Below, piece after piece: positions 40,388-53,587 of a stretch of DNA of 64,000 bases (the stretch's first letter is position 1; every line of letters begins with the position of its first letter). The notes beneath the pieces are model-generated. The model did no database searches and was not told the DNA's origin. It saw only the letters and a list, made by a program, of their open reading frames with translations. Position numbers and translations under genes: made by a program. This DNA comes from Bartonella alsatica (GTDB lineage Bacteria > Pseudomonadota > Alphaproteobacteria > Rhizobiales > Rhizobiaceae): contig NZ_CP058235.1 in the NCBI RefSeq assembly GCF_013388295.1, positions 1,404,001-1,468,000 of the forward strand. The letters are read 5' to 3'.

Positions 40388-41146
40388 TTAATAGTAATTT
40401 TTATTGTGATTTAACAGTAATCTGTGAATATATAATTTTGCATTTTTTATGGCTTGAATCATAGATTCATTGAGTGCCAAATGCGCTGCAATAGCACTTG
40501 AAAGAATACAACCTGTTCCACGCATTGTTTCCCTTAAACGCGGAGTAGAAATATTTATGGTTTTAGTTTTATCAATGAAGCTATCTGTTGCAAGGGGACC
40601 ATCTGCATGTCCTCCTTTTACCAAGATAGAGCGTGGACCAAATGACAAAAGCTTTTTTGCTTGTTGTATCGCTTCTTTATGGCAAGACGCTAATGGATTT
40701 TGGCTGAGAAGAGCGAGCTCTTCTCTATTCGGTGTTAAAAGATTAACGTGAGGGAGAAGTTTGTTGGTTATAATTTCTATGATTTTTTCCGTTGTTAGTT
40801 TTCCTCCTGAAGAGGCAACAAGTACAGGATCGAAAATGACCGGAATGTGGGGATAGTTTTCTAATACATTACAGATTGCTGCTATAATTGCTTGGGTTCC
40901 TGTCATGCCGATTTTTATTGCATTTATTGGATTAGCCTCTAGAGCTACGCTCATTTGTGCAGCAATGAGTTTTTCATTCATTGGAACGATTTCAGAAACG
41001 TGGTTGTCATCTTGTACGTTAACGCAGGTGATGGCTAAATTTGCTTTTATTTGAAAATGTGTTGCTGTTTCTATATCACGGACAATACCAGCACCTCCTG
41101 TTGGATCGGTTCCTGCAACAATAAGAATAGAAGGCTTTAACGCCAT
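40388..41146 (-). CDS. thiD: hydroxymethylpyrimidine/phosphomethylpyrimidine kinase
   Basis: ThiD phosphorylates HMP twice to give HMP-PP for thiamine synthesis. Starting at the ATG at 41146 gives [20 protein letters not shown], the family's normal N-terminus of about 252 residues; an ATG seven codons upstream (41167) lies deeper inside thiE and is less likely. Ribokinase-fold motifs include GGAGI, FDPVLVASSG, LTPN and the closing DTGCILSSA-like stretch, here GTGCILSSAIAAHLA. It is the last gene of the thiamine cluster and overlaps thiE by 10 bp. Confidence 0.93.
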   Translation of the reverse strand: MALKPSILIVAGTDPTGGAGIVRDIETATHFQIKANLAITCVNVQDDNHVSEIVPMNEKLIAAQMSVALEANPINAIKIGMTGTQAIIAAICNVLENYPHIPVIFDPVLVASSGGKLTTEKIIEIITNKLLPHVNLLTPNREELALLSQNPLASCHKEAIQQAKKLLSFGPRSILVKGGHADGPLATDSFIDKTKTINISTPRLRETMRGTGCILSSAIAAHLALNESMIQAIKNAKLYIHRLLLNHNKNYY

Positions 41147-41742
41147 GCTTTTGTAACCTTTATCCACTGTTGGACACGTTTTTCAGGCTTTTTATGAAGA
41201 ATAATATCGGTTACAACGGCAGTACTATTGGCTCCTGCTTTCAAAACACCAATTGCGCGTTCTGGTGTTAGACCACCAATGCCTACTAAAGGTAAAGCGC
41301 CAACCCGCTTTTTCCATTGTTTGATTTTTTCTAATCCCTGAGGTTTCCATTTCATTTCTTTTAAGATTGTCGGATAAATAGGTCCCAGTGCAATATAGTC
41401 AGGATGAATAGATAGTGCTATATCCAATTCCTTTTCATCATGTGTGCTAAGGCCAAATTTTATACCATTTTTACGAATTGCAGAAAGATCAGCTTTGCTT
41501 AAGTCTTCTTGACCAAGATGAATAAAATCGCATTTTTCATCAATTGCTATTGTCCAATAATCATTAATAATTAATTGTGCTCCCAATTTATCGCATATAC
41601 TTTTTGCATGCTTAATATTTTGACTAATTATTTTAAGGCTTTCATTTTTCATACGCAATTGTATGAGTTTGATACCAAGAGGGACTAAACGTTCAACCCA
41701 CTTTGCATTATCAACAATGGGGTAAAATGGATCCAATTTCAT
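41137..41742 (-). CDS. thiE: thiamine-phosphate synthase
   Basis: ThiE joins HMP-PP with the thiazole phosphate to make thiamine phosphate. The 201-residue TIM-barrel protein has the key stretches LIQLRMK (substrate binding near residue 30), [29 protein letters not shown] and the phosphate-binding VGIGGLTPE. Its start overlaps the thiG stop by 4 bp and its end overlaps thiD. The order thiO-S-G-E-D is the common Rhizobiales arrangement. Confidence 0.93.
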   Translation of the reverse strand: MKLDPFYPIVDNAKWVERLVPLGIKLIQLRMKNESLKIISQNIKHAKSICDKLGAQLIINDYWTIAIDEKCDFIHLGQEDLSKADLSAIRKNGIKFGLSTHDEKELDIALSIHPDYIALGPIYPTILKEMKWKPQGLEKIKQWKKRVGALPLVGIGGLTPERAIGVLKAGANSTAVVTDIILHKKPEKRVQQWIKVTKAWR

Positions 41743-42512
41743 GAAAATACTGCTTTCCCAATAACTGGAGTTGAAGGAATAGCTACATTGCGTGCTTCAA
41801 GAAGGCCTGCTTTATATCCCATACGCCCTGCCTGAACAGCTTTAGAAAATGCTTCGGCCATTAAGACAGGATCACCTGCTTTAGCAACTGCGGTGTTAAT
41901 AAGCACTGCATCATAACCAAGTTCCATAGCAACAGTTGCATGTGATGGACGTCCAATGCCGGCATCAATAACAAGAGTAACATCAGGAAGGTAGGCGCGA
42001 ATAGAACGCAATCCATCGGTATTATGAGGGCCTTTGGCAGATCCAATAGGAGCACACCAAGGCATAATGACTTGGCATCCAACGTCCAGGAGCTTTTCAG
42101 CAACAATAAGATCATCTGTTGTATAGGCAAAGATTTTGAAACCCTCACTGTTTAGAATTTGTGCTGCTTCGATTAGGGCAAAAACATTTGGCTGTAAGGT
42201 ATCGGAATTACCGATGATTTCGAGTTTAATCCAAGACGTTTTAAAGAGATCTCGTGCAAGTTTTGCTGTTGTAACAGCTTCTTTAACAGTGTAACAACCA
42301 GCAGTATTGGGAAGCACTCTTATATCCAGTTCTTTAAGAAATTGCCAAAACTGTCCCCCTTGTTTTCCACCAGCAGTTTCTCGGCGCAACGCAACTGTTA
42401 CAATTTCTGTACCGGATTTATGAATAACATCACGAAGGATTGCTAGTGAAGGATATTGTGCTGTACCTAACATAAGACGAGAAGAGAATTTATCTCCATA
42501 AAGATTCAGCAT
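41739..42512 (-). CDS. thiG: thiazole synthase
   Basis: ThiG builds the thiazole ring from deoxyxylulose phosphate, dehydroglycine and ThiS thiocarboxylate. It has 257 residues, the family length. The Schiff-base lysine is K96 in [10 protein letters not shown], and the phosphate-binding stretches ([37 protein letters not shown]) are intact. The thiS stop is 4 bp upstream, and thiS supplies the sulfur to this enzyme. Confidence 0.96.
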   Translation of the reverse strand: MLNLYGDKFSSRLMLGTAQYPSLAILRDVIHKSGTEIVTVALRRETAGGKQGGQFWQFLKELDIRVLPNTAGCYTVKEAVTTAKLARDLFKTSWIKLEIIGNSDTLQPNVFALIEAAQILNSEGFKIFAYTTDDLIVAEKLLDVGCQVIMPWCAPIGSAKGPHNTDGLRSIRAYLPDVTLVIDAGIGRPSHATVAMELGYDAVLINTAVAKAGDPVLMAEAFSKAVQAGRMGYKAGLLEARNVAIPSTPVIGKAVFS

Positions 42513-42516
42513 AGTT

Positions 42517-42714
42517 TTATCCTCCTTGCATTGGGCTTAGAATTTCAATTTTATCTCCTTCACGTAAGACAAATTGGTTGCGTGCTTCTACGGGAATAAC
42601 TTCAGCATTAACAGCGGTAGCAAGCCAATTTCCTTCATAGCCCAATTTTTCAAGCAATAAATTGAGAGTAATAACTTCTGTTTGGATTATTTTACCATTG
42701 ACAAATATTTGCAT
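42517..42714 (-). CDS. thiS: ThiS sulfur carrier
   Basis: This 65-residue ubiquitin-like protein has the obligatory C-terminal Gly-Gly (SPMQGG), which becomes the thiocarboxylate that feeds thiazole synthase. The N-terminal MQIFVNGK and central [11 protein letters not shown] fit the family. It sits between thiO and thiG. No thiF, which adenylates ThiS, is in this cluster, so activation must be done by an enzyme elsewhere. Confidence 0.95.
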   Translation of the reverse strand: MQIFVNGKIIQTEVITLNLLLEKLGYEGNWLATAVNAEVIPVEARNQFVLREGDKIEILSPMQGG

Positions 42715-42717
42715 GCT

Positions 42718-45720
<3,003 letters not shown>

Positions 45721-47204
45721 ATGGTTGGCTTAAATGTTTATATTGTCAATCGCAAAGATATGTTTTTAACGATTTTTATATGCTTATCAGAAATGAAAAA
45801 CAGAAACTATAAAATAGCCAACAACAATATTAAAGCTTGTTATAAAAAACAGTGATATTGCTAAGGTGAGCAGATTTATAGCTGAATACTTCTGTTAATT
45901 TATTTTTACTTTTGTATAGTTCTCGTGCTGAACTAATGACTAGTTTTCTAAAGTTAACTCCTTTTTTATAAGAAATTAGCCCTCTTTTTATAAAAAGATG
46001 TCAGACTGTTTGCTATTGAGTGAAAAGTGCTTTAAGCCGTGATGTGAAATAGTAGCACAATTATTATTGGTCATTTTCTTAATTGTGTATTAGGTTTTAT
46101 TCTCTGATCAGTTGCAAGCCTTATAGAATATCTACCAAATGTGTTGTTCAGAAGATTTATTGCTCTTGCAAAAAAAATCTGTATATAATAAAATGCGCTA
46201 ATTGTGCTAAGTGGGGAAGGGAGCAATAAACAATTATAGAGCGTTGGTTTTCAAAGATCAACGAGACGCACTTTATAGAACAAAGAGCGGAGGCTTAAGC
46301 CTTCTATTTTTCAATTTACGTAAAGACACAACATATCCTTCAGATTTGAGGAAGGTATGGAGTAGATCATTGGTATATTTAGGATATATTATTCCTGGAT
46401 TAAGTCGAAGCGTGAGGAATTTACTATATTGAATGCCGTTCTTTATGAGGCGCTGGACTGTGAACAGGAAGTGCTCAAAAGGGTATTAGTATTTATCTAG
46501 AGAATTTTTCAGGAAAAAATTTCATGAGACAGGATATGTTTTAAGAGGTATCTGTGTGCGAATAGAAACATGTTGGATAGAGTAAAGAGTCTGGAAAGAA
46601 CTTTTAAAATTTGTTTGATACAGATAACAGTTAAAATTTAAATGAGGGTGAAGAAGAATAAACTATGAAAGTTTGCAACTACAAAACAAGAGATAGAGAC
46701 TATTTGTTCAAAATATGAACAAAAAAATAAGTAGGATAGTATAAAATATTTTTTATGAGAAAGTTTTTAACTTATTAAAAATACGATGAAATTGAATAGG
46801 TCTCATGGAGATTTCAAATACGTTAGCAGTTTCTATGAATCTGATGAACTGTTACAGTCAAGGATGGTTATTTGCAATCTATCCCAAGGGATTTTATGAA
46901 CAATAATTATAAATTTTGCAATAATCTAGAAAATTTGAAAATATAATCACATACCTATAGCGAAGTATCGGCGATAATAGCTGTGAGATAATTGCATTGC
47001 AAGTGGGTGTACTCGTGCTTGTGTTATAAAAAAGACTGGGGCGATTTAATTTATTTAATTGGGAGGAGCGGAGAAAAATAAATTGAATAAACATAGAAAA
47101 GATAGAAGTACATGATGTATCAACTAATGGTAGAAAGAGGTCTGCACGTTGGTGTACAGAAAAAAAATTACTAGAAGAGTTATTAAGAATAATGGGGGAT
47201 TATA
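45721..47204. other. 1.5-kb decayed region upstream of the tail-collar gene
   Basis: No complete gene is recognised. A 73-codon GTG-started frame (46211-46432) has no known family. From about 47095 a frame reading EKIEVHDVSTNGRKRSARWC and continuing KLLEELLRIMGDYNV ends across the start codon of the tail-collar gene; it may be the tail end of a lost phage gene. The region is otherwise AT-rich with stops in all frames. Confidence 0.4.
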
Positions 47205-48185
47205 ATGTCTAATATTTATGATTGGTCGCTAAAGGCTGATGAAAATGCTAATTCAGATAATATCATTAATTGGGCTGAAGGTCAGCTACCTAGTTCTGTA
47301 AATGATAGTGCACGGGCGATGATGCAACGTGTGCGTGAATATCTTGCGGATAGTGGTGGTTCTATTGATTCAAATTTTATGGTGAATGCAGAAGATAAAA
47401 AGACATTAATCACGTTGAAGACAGTTTCACCTATAAAGAAATACAAAAATGATATTATCATACGTTTTAAAGCCTGTGGTGTGAACATTGGTACTACGAC
47501 AATAACTGTTAATAGTATAGGAGAGAAGCAAATCTATAAAGCCACTGATACAGGTGTTATACCATTAGAAGGCGGAGAACTACAAACGAATGGTATTTAT
47601 GAAATAGTGTATAATGGCAATGTTCCAATGGAAGATCATGATGGTTGGTATTTATTAAATCCGACACCTCTTCCGCTACCAAAGGTAGAAACTTTTCCCT
47701 GCGGATTTATTGCGACATTTGCTATGCAAGAAGTGCCAAATGGCTGGCTTTTATGTGATGGTGCGACTTATGAACGAAAAGATTATCCACGATTGTTCAA
47801 GGCAATAGGCGATAAATGGGGAAAAGAGAGCGATACAACTTTTAAAGTTCCAGACTTTAGAGGCATATTTTTACGTGGCTTTGATGATGGTCGCGGCTTA
47901 GATACAGATAGACAATTTGCAGATGAACAGCACGATAGCATTAAATCCCATACACATATTTGTACTATTGAAGAGGCAGGTGAGCATAAGCACACATTTC
48001 AGTATTTTGGAGTTGGTTGGAATTCTGGTGACATTGGCAGAAGGAACCCCTTTTATTGCCGTGAATCTAGTGCAGATACCACACAATCAGCTGGCGCGCA
48101 CACACATAAGGTAACTCTTTCCTCAACAGGAGAGGTAGAAACACGACCTGTTAATGCAACAGTTGTTTATGCTATAAAATCATAA
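47205..48185 (+). CDS. phage tail-collar / tail-fibre protein
   Basis: This 326-residue protein opens with MSNIYDWSLKADENANSD and NWAEGQLPSSVNDSARAMM, the N-terminus usual in phage tail-fibre proteins of Rhizobiales prophages. A tail-collar domain follows (about 165-225; GFIATFAMQEVPNGWLLCDG, YPRLFKAIGDKWG, FKVPDFRGIFLRG). The C-terminal third has His-rich HxH motifs (SHTHI, EHKHTF, AHTHKV), which in fibres bind metal between strands. A GGGGG ribosome binding site lies 7 bases upstream. It is intact but stands alone: no capsid, terminase or other tail gene is nearby. Confidence 0.9.
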   Translation: MSNIYDWSLKADENANSDNIINWAEGQLPSSVNDSARAMMQRVREYLADSGGSIDSNFMVNAEDKKTLITLKTVSPIKKYKNDIIIRFKACGVNIGTTTITVNSIGEKQIYKATDTGVIPLEGGELQTNGIYEIVYNGNVPMEDHDGWYLLNPTPLPLPKVETFPCGFIATFAMQEVPNGWLLCDGATYERKDYPRLFKAIGDKWGKESDTTFKVPDFRGIFLRGFDDGRGLDTDRQFADEQHDSIKSHTHICTIEEAGEHKHTFQYFGVGWNSGDIGRRNPFYCRESSADTTQSAGAHTHKVTLSSTGEVETRPVNATVVYAIKS

Positions 48186-48231
48186 TATTTGGGGATAATT
48201 AATAATCTATCGACTATCTACGATATCATTG

Positions 48232-48257
48232 ACGCGGAGCAAGTCCGCGTTGTTTTT
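48232..48257 (+). terminator. rho-independent terminator after the tail-collar gene
   Basis: A perfect 7-bp stem ACGCGGA / TCCGCGT with a GCAAG loop is followed by TGTTTTTT. It begins 46 bp after the stop codon. Confidence 0.88.
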
Positions 48258-49457
48258 TATGCAAGTAATAAGAAGATTAACCTGTGGTTAATAAGATATT
48301 GAAGATCGGTAAAAACGCTCTTTAAGCGATCAAAAAACAATTTCAAAGACCTTATAGAGCCGAGTACATCGATTATTACAAGAAAAAGCGAATTGTAAAT
48401 TACTTTTTCTTCATAAGTATATGATTTGGTAAAAAAATACGTAAAGGTTGTTAAAAAATTAGTTTTTCAGCAGTTTGGAATATACCTCTTCGGAATGCGT
48501 TTTTGAGAGTATACGAAATTAGGACATTGTTTAACGCGGGATAAAAGAACACCATATTGTAATGTCTTGCATTTCTTGAAGAACAGCACACTATTGTGCT
48601 GCTAATCGCAGTTATAAAAAATTTCTCACTATACTCTCAATTCCATCTCTTAGTGCTGTCCGAGAAGGGTATAATGCAAGGTTTTTGAACAGAACCATTC
48701 TTAGTACTTATAAAATGCCAGATCAACACTATTATTATAATTTTTTTCCTATGTTACAATTATTCTTTCATTCTATCGGTTCATAAGAGATCTGTATTGG
48801 TTCATTTTTAAATGTGTTTTATCCACATACCAATGTTTTTTGTGATGTACCAATTTTTTTCATTATAAAAAGGGAGAAAAATAAGAGAATATGATTATAT
48901 GCATTGTTCTCATTCAAGAGAGGAGACGATAAATTATAAGGGTAAATGAATATCTTTTTTGTTTACAACAACATATAAAGCTCATGGTTTTATGGAGAAA
49001 CAACATTATAAAGTTATAATAATGTGCTATCGATTAAAAAGAGATACGAGATTTCTATCAAATATTTAGTGAAACAACAACAATGACAAACCTGTCTTTA
49101 TAACTGCATCATTATAGTGGTATTCGTTTGTATCTCTTATGTTATTTCTTGTAAAAAATCAGAGTGGTAGAAATAGCAAGATAATTCTTATGTATGTTAT
49201 AAAAAAAGACGTGATGACACAACAAGCTATAAAATGTTTTTATCAAGTAAAGTCTTGAAAGCTCTTTAGCAGACACGTTTTTTTTCCAAAATATTTTTAG
49301 AAGCGTACGGTACCCTTTCAAAAATAACACAGCCAAATGTACCGAAAAGAGTTTATTTAAAAACAAAACCATTTTTAAGCGCATCTTTGCATTTCATTTT
49401 ATTATGCATTTTAACTTTTTGATTTAAGTAAATAAGTTTTTTGAAAAACACGCTATA
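48258..49457. other. 1.2-kb spacer without a convincing gene
   Basis: The spacer lies between the tail-collar terminator and the 3' end of the haem locus. An 80-codon minus-strand frame (49142-49384) has no ribosome binding site or family resemblance. I see only AT-rich, probably eroded DNA. Confidence 0.45.
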
Positions 49458-50252
49458 TCATGAACAGGAAGCTGTTTGAGGCAGTATGAACGGAACATCT
49501 GCTTTAGGTAATTCAGAAACGATTAAAGCGCAGTGATAAACATCACGTAGGTTTTGCGTTGTCAAAACGGCAGAGGCACTTCCTTTGCAATAAATTTCTC
49601 CTTGTTTTAACAATATCATTTTATCTGCGTAATGTGAGGCGAGATTGAGATCATGGAGGACAGCAAGAACGCCACCACCACAACGGGCAAAATTTTTAGC
49701 AATATCCATCACAATAAGCTGATGTTGAATATCCAGGCTAGCAATAGGTTCATCTAATATCATCCAACGAGAAACTCCATTATACACCGGCTCCCAAACT
49801 TGGCAAAGAATACGAGCAAGTTGGACTCTAGCTTGTTCACCACCTGATAATTGATGATAATATCGGTCACCATAGTTAGTAAGTCCGACGCGTTCTAAAG
49901 CTTTTTGGATAAGATTTTGCAATTCTGTTTTTGCAATGGTAAATTGGTTTACAGAAAGACCAAGTTTTACAACCTCATGAACTAAGAATGGAAATGCTAG
50001 CATTGTTGATTGTGGTAGTACAGCACGCATCTTTGCCATTTCGTAAGTTTTTGTTTGGCTAACATCATGACCATTTAAGGTCATTTTCCCACTATAAGGA
50101 ATTTCTCCACTCAGTGCTTTGATGAAAGTACTTTTTCCAGATCCGTTTGGGCCAATAATGATTGTAAGAGCACCACTTTTAGCTTGAAGAGAGATATGGT
50201 TGAGAATCTGTTTTTTTCCGCATTGAACACAAATATTACTGGCCTCAATCAT
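49458..50252 (-). CDS. hmuV: haem ABC transporter ATP-binding protein
   Basis: HmuV powers import of haem through the HutC permease. Starting at the ATG at 50252 (MIEASNICVQCGKKQ) gives 264 residues, the family length; a longer open frame to 50351 exists but runs inside hutC. Motifs: Walker A GPNGSGKST (34-42), Q-loop (LPQS), signature LSGGEQ (135-140), Walker B WMILDEP with D167/E168 and the H-loop VLHDLN. It overlaps the hutC end by 8 bp and is the last gene of the hemS-hutB-hutC-hmuV operon. Confidence 0.94.
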   Translation of the reverse strand: MIEASNICVQCGKKQILNHISLQAKSGALTIIIGPNGSGKSTFIKALSGEIPYSGKMTLNGHDVSQTKTYEMAKMRAVLPQSTMLAFPFLVHEVVKLGLSVNQFTIAKTELQNLIQKALERVGLTNYGDRYYHQLSGGEQARVQLARILCQVWEPVYNGVSRWMILDEPIASLDIQHQLIVMDIAKNFARCGGGVLAVLHDLNLASHYADKMILLKQGEIYCKGSASAVLTTQNLRDVYHCALIVSELPKADVPFILPQTASCS

Positions 50253-51345
50253 AAAAATTTGTTCCTCTTTTGCATATAAGGATCCACAGAAAAAAAGGTG
50301 CACCAAAAAGTGCTGTAACAATTCCAATTGGCAATTCTGCAGGGGAAACAATTAAGCGTGCAAACGTATCAGCAAAAATCAGTAGTGCTGCCCCTAAAAG
50401 GGCAGAATAAGGAATAAGATAATGATGGTCAGGACCAATCAATTGACGCAAAATATGTGGAACAACAATACCAATAAAACCAATGCCACCACTAACGGCA
50501 ACTGCGCTACCACACATTAAGGCAACAAGGAAAATAGCAATCTTTTTAATTTGTTGAATATGGAAACCAATATGACCCGCAACGGTTTCTCCAAGAGCAA
50601 AAGCATTAAGCGCTTGCGATAAAAGGGGCGAAAAAAGAAGACCAATAGATATAAAAGGTAGAATAAGCCAAATTTTGGACCACGTGGCTCCCGCAAGAGA
50701 ACCAAGACTCCAAAAAGTAATATCACGTAATTGTTGGTCATTTGCGATAAAAATTAATATTCCAACAACAGCACTGCTTAAAGCTCCAAGAGCGATACCC
50801 GCGAGAAGCATTATTGCAATAGAGGTAAAACTATGATGCGTTGCTATTGTGTAAAGAATAATTGTTGATAGAAGGCCACCCAAAAAGGCACCTATGATAA
50901 CATTGTAAAGCTCTAAAAAAGGAGCTAAAGAAGCAGGGAAGGCAATACCAACAACAATTGCTAGAACAGCACCAAGACCAGCACCTGCTGATACACCTAC
51001 AATTCCAGGATCTGCAAGAGGGTTGCGGAAAAGCCCTTGCATGAGAACACCAGAGACAGCTAATGATGAACCAACCAATAATCCTAAGATAATACGGGGA
51101 AGCCTAATATCGATAAGCACGAGATAATCACGCGTTCTACTACTCACTGAAAAGTTTTGTGTAAGCATTACATAAAGAAAATCAAAAAGAGAGACGTTTG
51201 AAGCACCATACAAAAGTCCACCCAAAATACTTAAAATAAGGATTATGATGAGACTTAAAAATACAATCTTTCTCAAAATTGCATAGTTTACTTTTTTATT
51301 CTCTTTTATTTCAGGTGCATGCACTCCATATGTATTATTTACCAT
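50245..51345 (-). CDS. hutC: haem ABC transporter permease
   Basis: This 366-residue FecCD/BtuC-type permease forms the inner-membrane channel for haem. About nine to ten hydrophobic helices run from residue 30 to 355. The family stretches LPRIILGLLVGSSLAVSGVLMQGLFRNPLADPGIVGVSAGAG and GFIGIVVPHILR (the loop that contacts the ATPase, near residue 290) are present in conserved order. It lies 10 bp downstream of hutB and overlaps hmuV, so the three are one transcription unit. Confidence 0.94.
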   Translation of the reverse strand: MVNNTYGVHAPEIKENKKVNYAILRKIVFLSLIIILILSILGGLLYGASNVSLFDFLYVMLTQNFSVSSRTRDYLVLIDIRLPRIILGLLVGSSLAVSGVLMQGLFRNPLADPGIVGVSAGAGLGAVLAIVVGIAFPASLAPFLELYNVIIGAFLGGLLSTIILYTIATHHSFTSIAIMLLAGIALGALSSAVVGILIFIANDQQLRDITFWSLGSLAGATWSKIWLILPFISIGLLFSPLLSQALNAFALGETVAGHIGFHIQQIKKIAIFLVALMCGSAVAVSGGIGFIGIVVPHILRQLIGPDHHYLIPYSALLGAALLIFADTFARLIVSPAELPIGIVTALFGAPFFLWILICKRGTNFYD

Positions 51346-51355
51346 TTAATTTCTA

Positions 51356-52258
51356 TCAGCTCTTACCATTTTGTTTTTCACCATAAAGTATATTAATAAG
51401 TTCTCTCGATGCGTCTGCAGTACGTGGACCAAATCCTAAAAGATACATAGCATCCATCTGTTTAATAGCATGATTTTTTGCAGCATTTGTTGCTTGAACT
51501 GCTGGTATAGCTAAAATCTTTTCAAGGTTAGTAGATTTCCCATCATGCTTTACAAGTAAAATAACATCCGGGTTTGATTTCAATAACGCTTCACTATTTA
51601 GTAATTTGTACCCTTTGTAATCAGTGATGGCGTTGATACCACCTGAAAGCTTTATCATACCATCGGCAGCTGTATCTATTCCAGACGCCATAACACGGTC
51701 ATTTTGTACGGATAGAACAAAAAGAACACGTTTTTGTTTTGTTACTTTTGATAAAAGTGCGTCATTGTCTACAAAATCACGGCTTACTTTTTCAATTAAT
51801 GCAGCTGCTTGTGCTTCACGGTGAATGGCTTTACCAACAATGCGAATCTTTTCTATAACACTTTCACGAGAATAGTTTTCTGGTACGATCACTATAGGAA
51901 TAGAAGTTTTTTTAAGAATATCAATTGTTGAAGCAGGACCACTTCCTTCAACAAGTAAAATGCCTTCAGGAGCAAGTGATAAAACGCCTTCAGGTGACAG
52001 AGCACGCATATATCCAAGTACAGGTAGTTTGAGTGCTTCTTGCGGATAAACGCTTGTACTATCACGAGCTACAAGTTGATCTTGAGCTCCTAATGCATAA
52101 ACGATTTCTGTAAGAGAACCACCAATAGAAACGATTCGTGCATTTTCAGAAAAATGTGTTGTAGGTTCAGCGATTGCTAGTTGAGAAAAACTAGGAAGAA
52201 AAAGTAGTATAAAAACAAAAAAAATACCTGATAGTCTACACAAAAAAAGTGTAACCAT
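51356..52258 (-). CDS. hutB: periplasmic haem-binding protein
   Basis: This is the substrate-binding protein that carries haem from HutA to HutC. The 300-residue protein begins with a signal peptide (cleavage probably after LAIA, about residue 30). The mature chain opens with the type III binding-protein pattern RIVSIGGSLTEIVYALG, and the ARDSTSVYP and LPVLGYMRALSPEGVLSLAPE stretches follow, as in HmuT/HutB proteins. The Tyr in SVYP is the probable haem ligand. It lies 17 bp after hemS. Confidence 0.93.
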   Translation of the reverse strand: MVTLFLCRLSGIFFVFILLFLPSFSQLAIAEPTTHFSENARIVSIGGSLTEIVYALGAQDQLVARDSTSVYPQEALKLPVLGYMRALSPEGVLSLAPEGILLVEGSGPASTIDILKKTSIPIVIVPENYSRESVIEKIRIVGKAIHREAQAAALIEKVSRDFVDNDALLSKVTKQKRVLFVLSVQNDRVMASGIDTAADGMIKLSGGINAITDYKGYKLLNSEALLKSNPDVILLVKHDGKSTNLEKILAIPAVQATNAAKNHAIKQMDAMYLLGFGPRTADASRELINILYGEKQNGKS

Positions 52259-52275
52259 GGTTCGACCTTACCTTT

Positions 52276-53319
52276 CTATGCACTCACTGCTTCTTGACAT
52301 GGAGAAAGATTTCGCAATAATAAGCGCCAATCTTCACGTTCTTTTTGACCTTCCTTTCGCATACCAAAGAATTGAACAATCATTTCACCATTTTTATCGA
52401 AAACTTCAAGTGAACTTACATAACCATCACTAATAGGTTTGCGGACATGCCATACGCTTTCTATACCGGAAATGAGTAAATGCAGGTCAAATTTTGAATC
52501 AAGAACATTTAGCCACGGACCTGTCTGCTTAATATTTTTTACTTGTCCGCTAAAAATTTGAAGACATCCTCTGTTACCAACAAAGCACATAATAGGTATT
52601 TCCTGCTCTGCGACTTTCTTAAGCATCATTTCAACGGCTTCTATTTTTAATTCATTGGCAAATTCACGACCAACATATTTTACAGCATCATATCGATTAA
52701 TTTGAAACTCAGAAATAATCTTATGGAGTTGGTGTACATCAGTTATTTTCCGCCAACGGTTGCGAAACTGTTCCACATCAAATTCTTTAGTATCAGGTTG
52801 AATTGGAATAGAAGCAGGAAGAATATTAAGAGCAGATGACTGATCTTCATGAAGCAATTTTTCAACAAGTTTACCCCATTCTTCCATATTCGTGGTATCT
52901 TTAGAATAGATTTTTAAGATAGCAACACCATATTGATCAAAGAATTGCAGACTTTTTGTAGGCTTTCCAAGAATAATTACGTCATGCTCAAAACCGAATT
53001 GCCATTGTTTTGAAAAAATACGCAAGTCGATTTCACCAAGTGTGATAGGGATATGCTGATTTTGAACAATTTTTCCAAAACTTCCTGTTATTTCGTGAAC
53101 AGCATATTCATTACGAGTCAATGCCATTACTGTCCCAAGTCGAGGAGCATTTTCTAAGAGAGTAGTAACAGCAGCTTTTAGTCTTTTTGCTTTTCCAATT
53201 GTACAATAGGCAGCAAGAAGTTCTGCTTCAGATATACCAATAGAGACTGCAAAATCACGATCTCGCATCTCTTTTTTTTCTTCACGCAAACGAATAATCA
53301 CCTCGGTTGTATACGACAT
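52276..53319 (-). CDS. hemS: hemin-degrading/haem-handling protein HemS
   Basis: HemS/HmuS proteins receive imported haem in the cytoplasm and store or break it down. The 347-residue protein is made of two similar halves of about 170 residues. The proximal haem ligand corresponds to H196 in KITDVHQLHK, the same number as in the Yersinia protein. There is no signal peptide. It is the first gene of the downstream half of the haem locus; a perfect 8-bp inverted repeat lies 68-88 bp upstream of its start. Confidence 0.93.
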   Translation of the reverse strand: MSYTTEVIIRLREEKKEMRDRDFAVSIGISEAELLAAYCTIGKAKRLKAAVTTLLENAPRLGTVMALTRNEYAVHEITGSFGKIVQNQHIPITLGEIDLRIFSKQWQFGFEHDVIILGKPTKSLQFFDQYGVAILKIYSKDTTNMEEWGKLVEKLLHEDQSSALNILPASIPIQPDTKEFDVEQFRNRWRKITDVHQLHKIISEFQINRYDAVKYVGREFANELKIEAVEMMLKKVAEQEIPIMCFVGNRGCLQIFSGQVKNIKQTGPWLNVLDSKFDLHLLISGIESVWHVRKPISDGYVSSLEVFDKNGEMIVQFFGMRKEGQKEREDWRLLLRNLSPCQEAVSA

Positions 53320-53386
53320 ACACTTTCCTTAATGTTACTTTCGAGAGTTAACCTTTAAAATTTTACAATTCCAAAAGAATAGGTTA

Positions 53387-53407
53387 AACCGTTCTCAACG
53401 AACGGTT
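53387..53407. promoter_or_regulatory. perfect inverted repeat between hutA and hemS
   Basis: AACCGTTC-TCAAC-GAACGGTT is an 8-bp perfect inverted repeat with a 5-nt loop, lying 68 bp upstream of the hemS start. No T-tract follows on the minus strand. It could be a weak terminator for hutA, an attenuator or an operator for hemS. Confidence 0.6.
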
Positions 53408-53587
53408 CAATCCATCACCAAATAAACTCTTATTATCAACAGCAGAGCAACCAAAAACTGGTAAACCTGGAATAGTGAATGCTTTTTTTGCAAGTCTTTG
53501 TGATTAAAGAACAATGAGAGTAGAAACACAATAACTCATCCTTTTACCGATACAATTTCACATTGACCCAATGGTTAACAGAAATGA

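Noticed and set aside
46211..46432. 73-codon frame with GTG start upstream of the tail-collar gene
   Set aside because: No family resemblance and surrounded by decayed DNA; too short to support as a gene.
49142..49384. 80-codon minus-strand frame downstream of hmuV
   Set aside because: No ribosome binding site, and composition matches random AT-rich translation.
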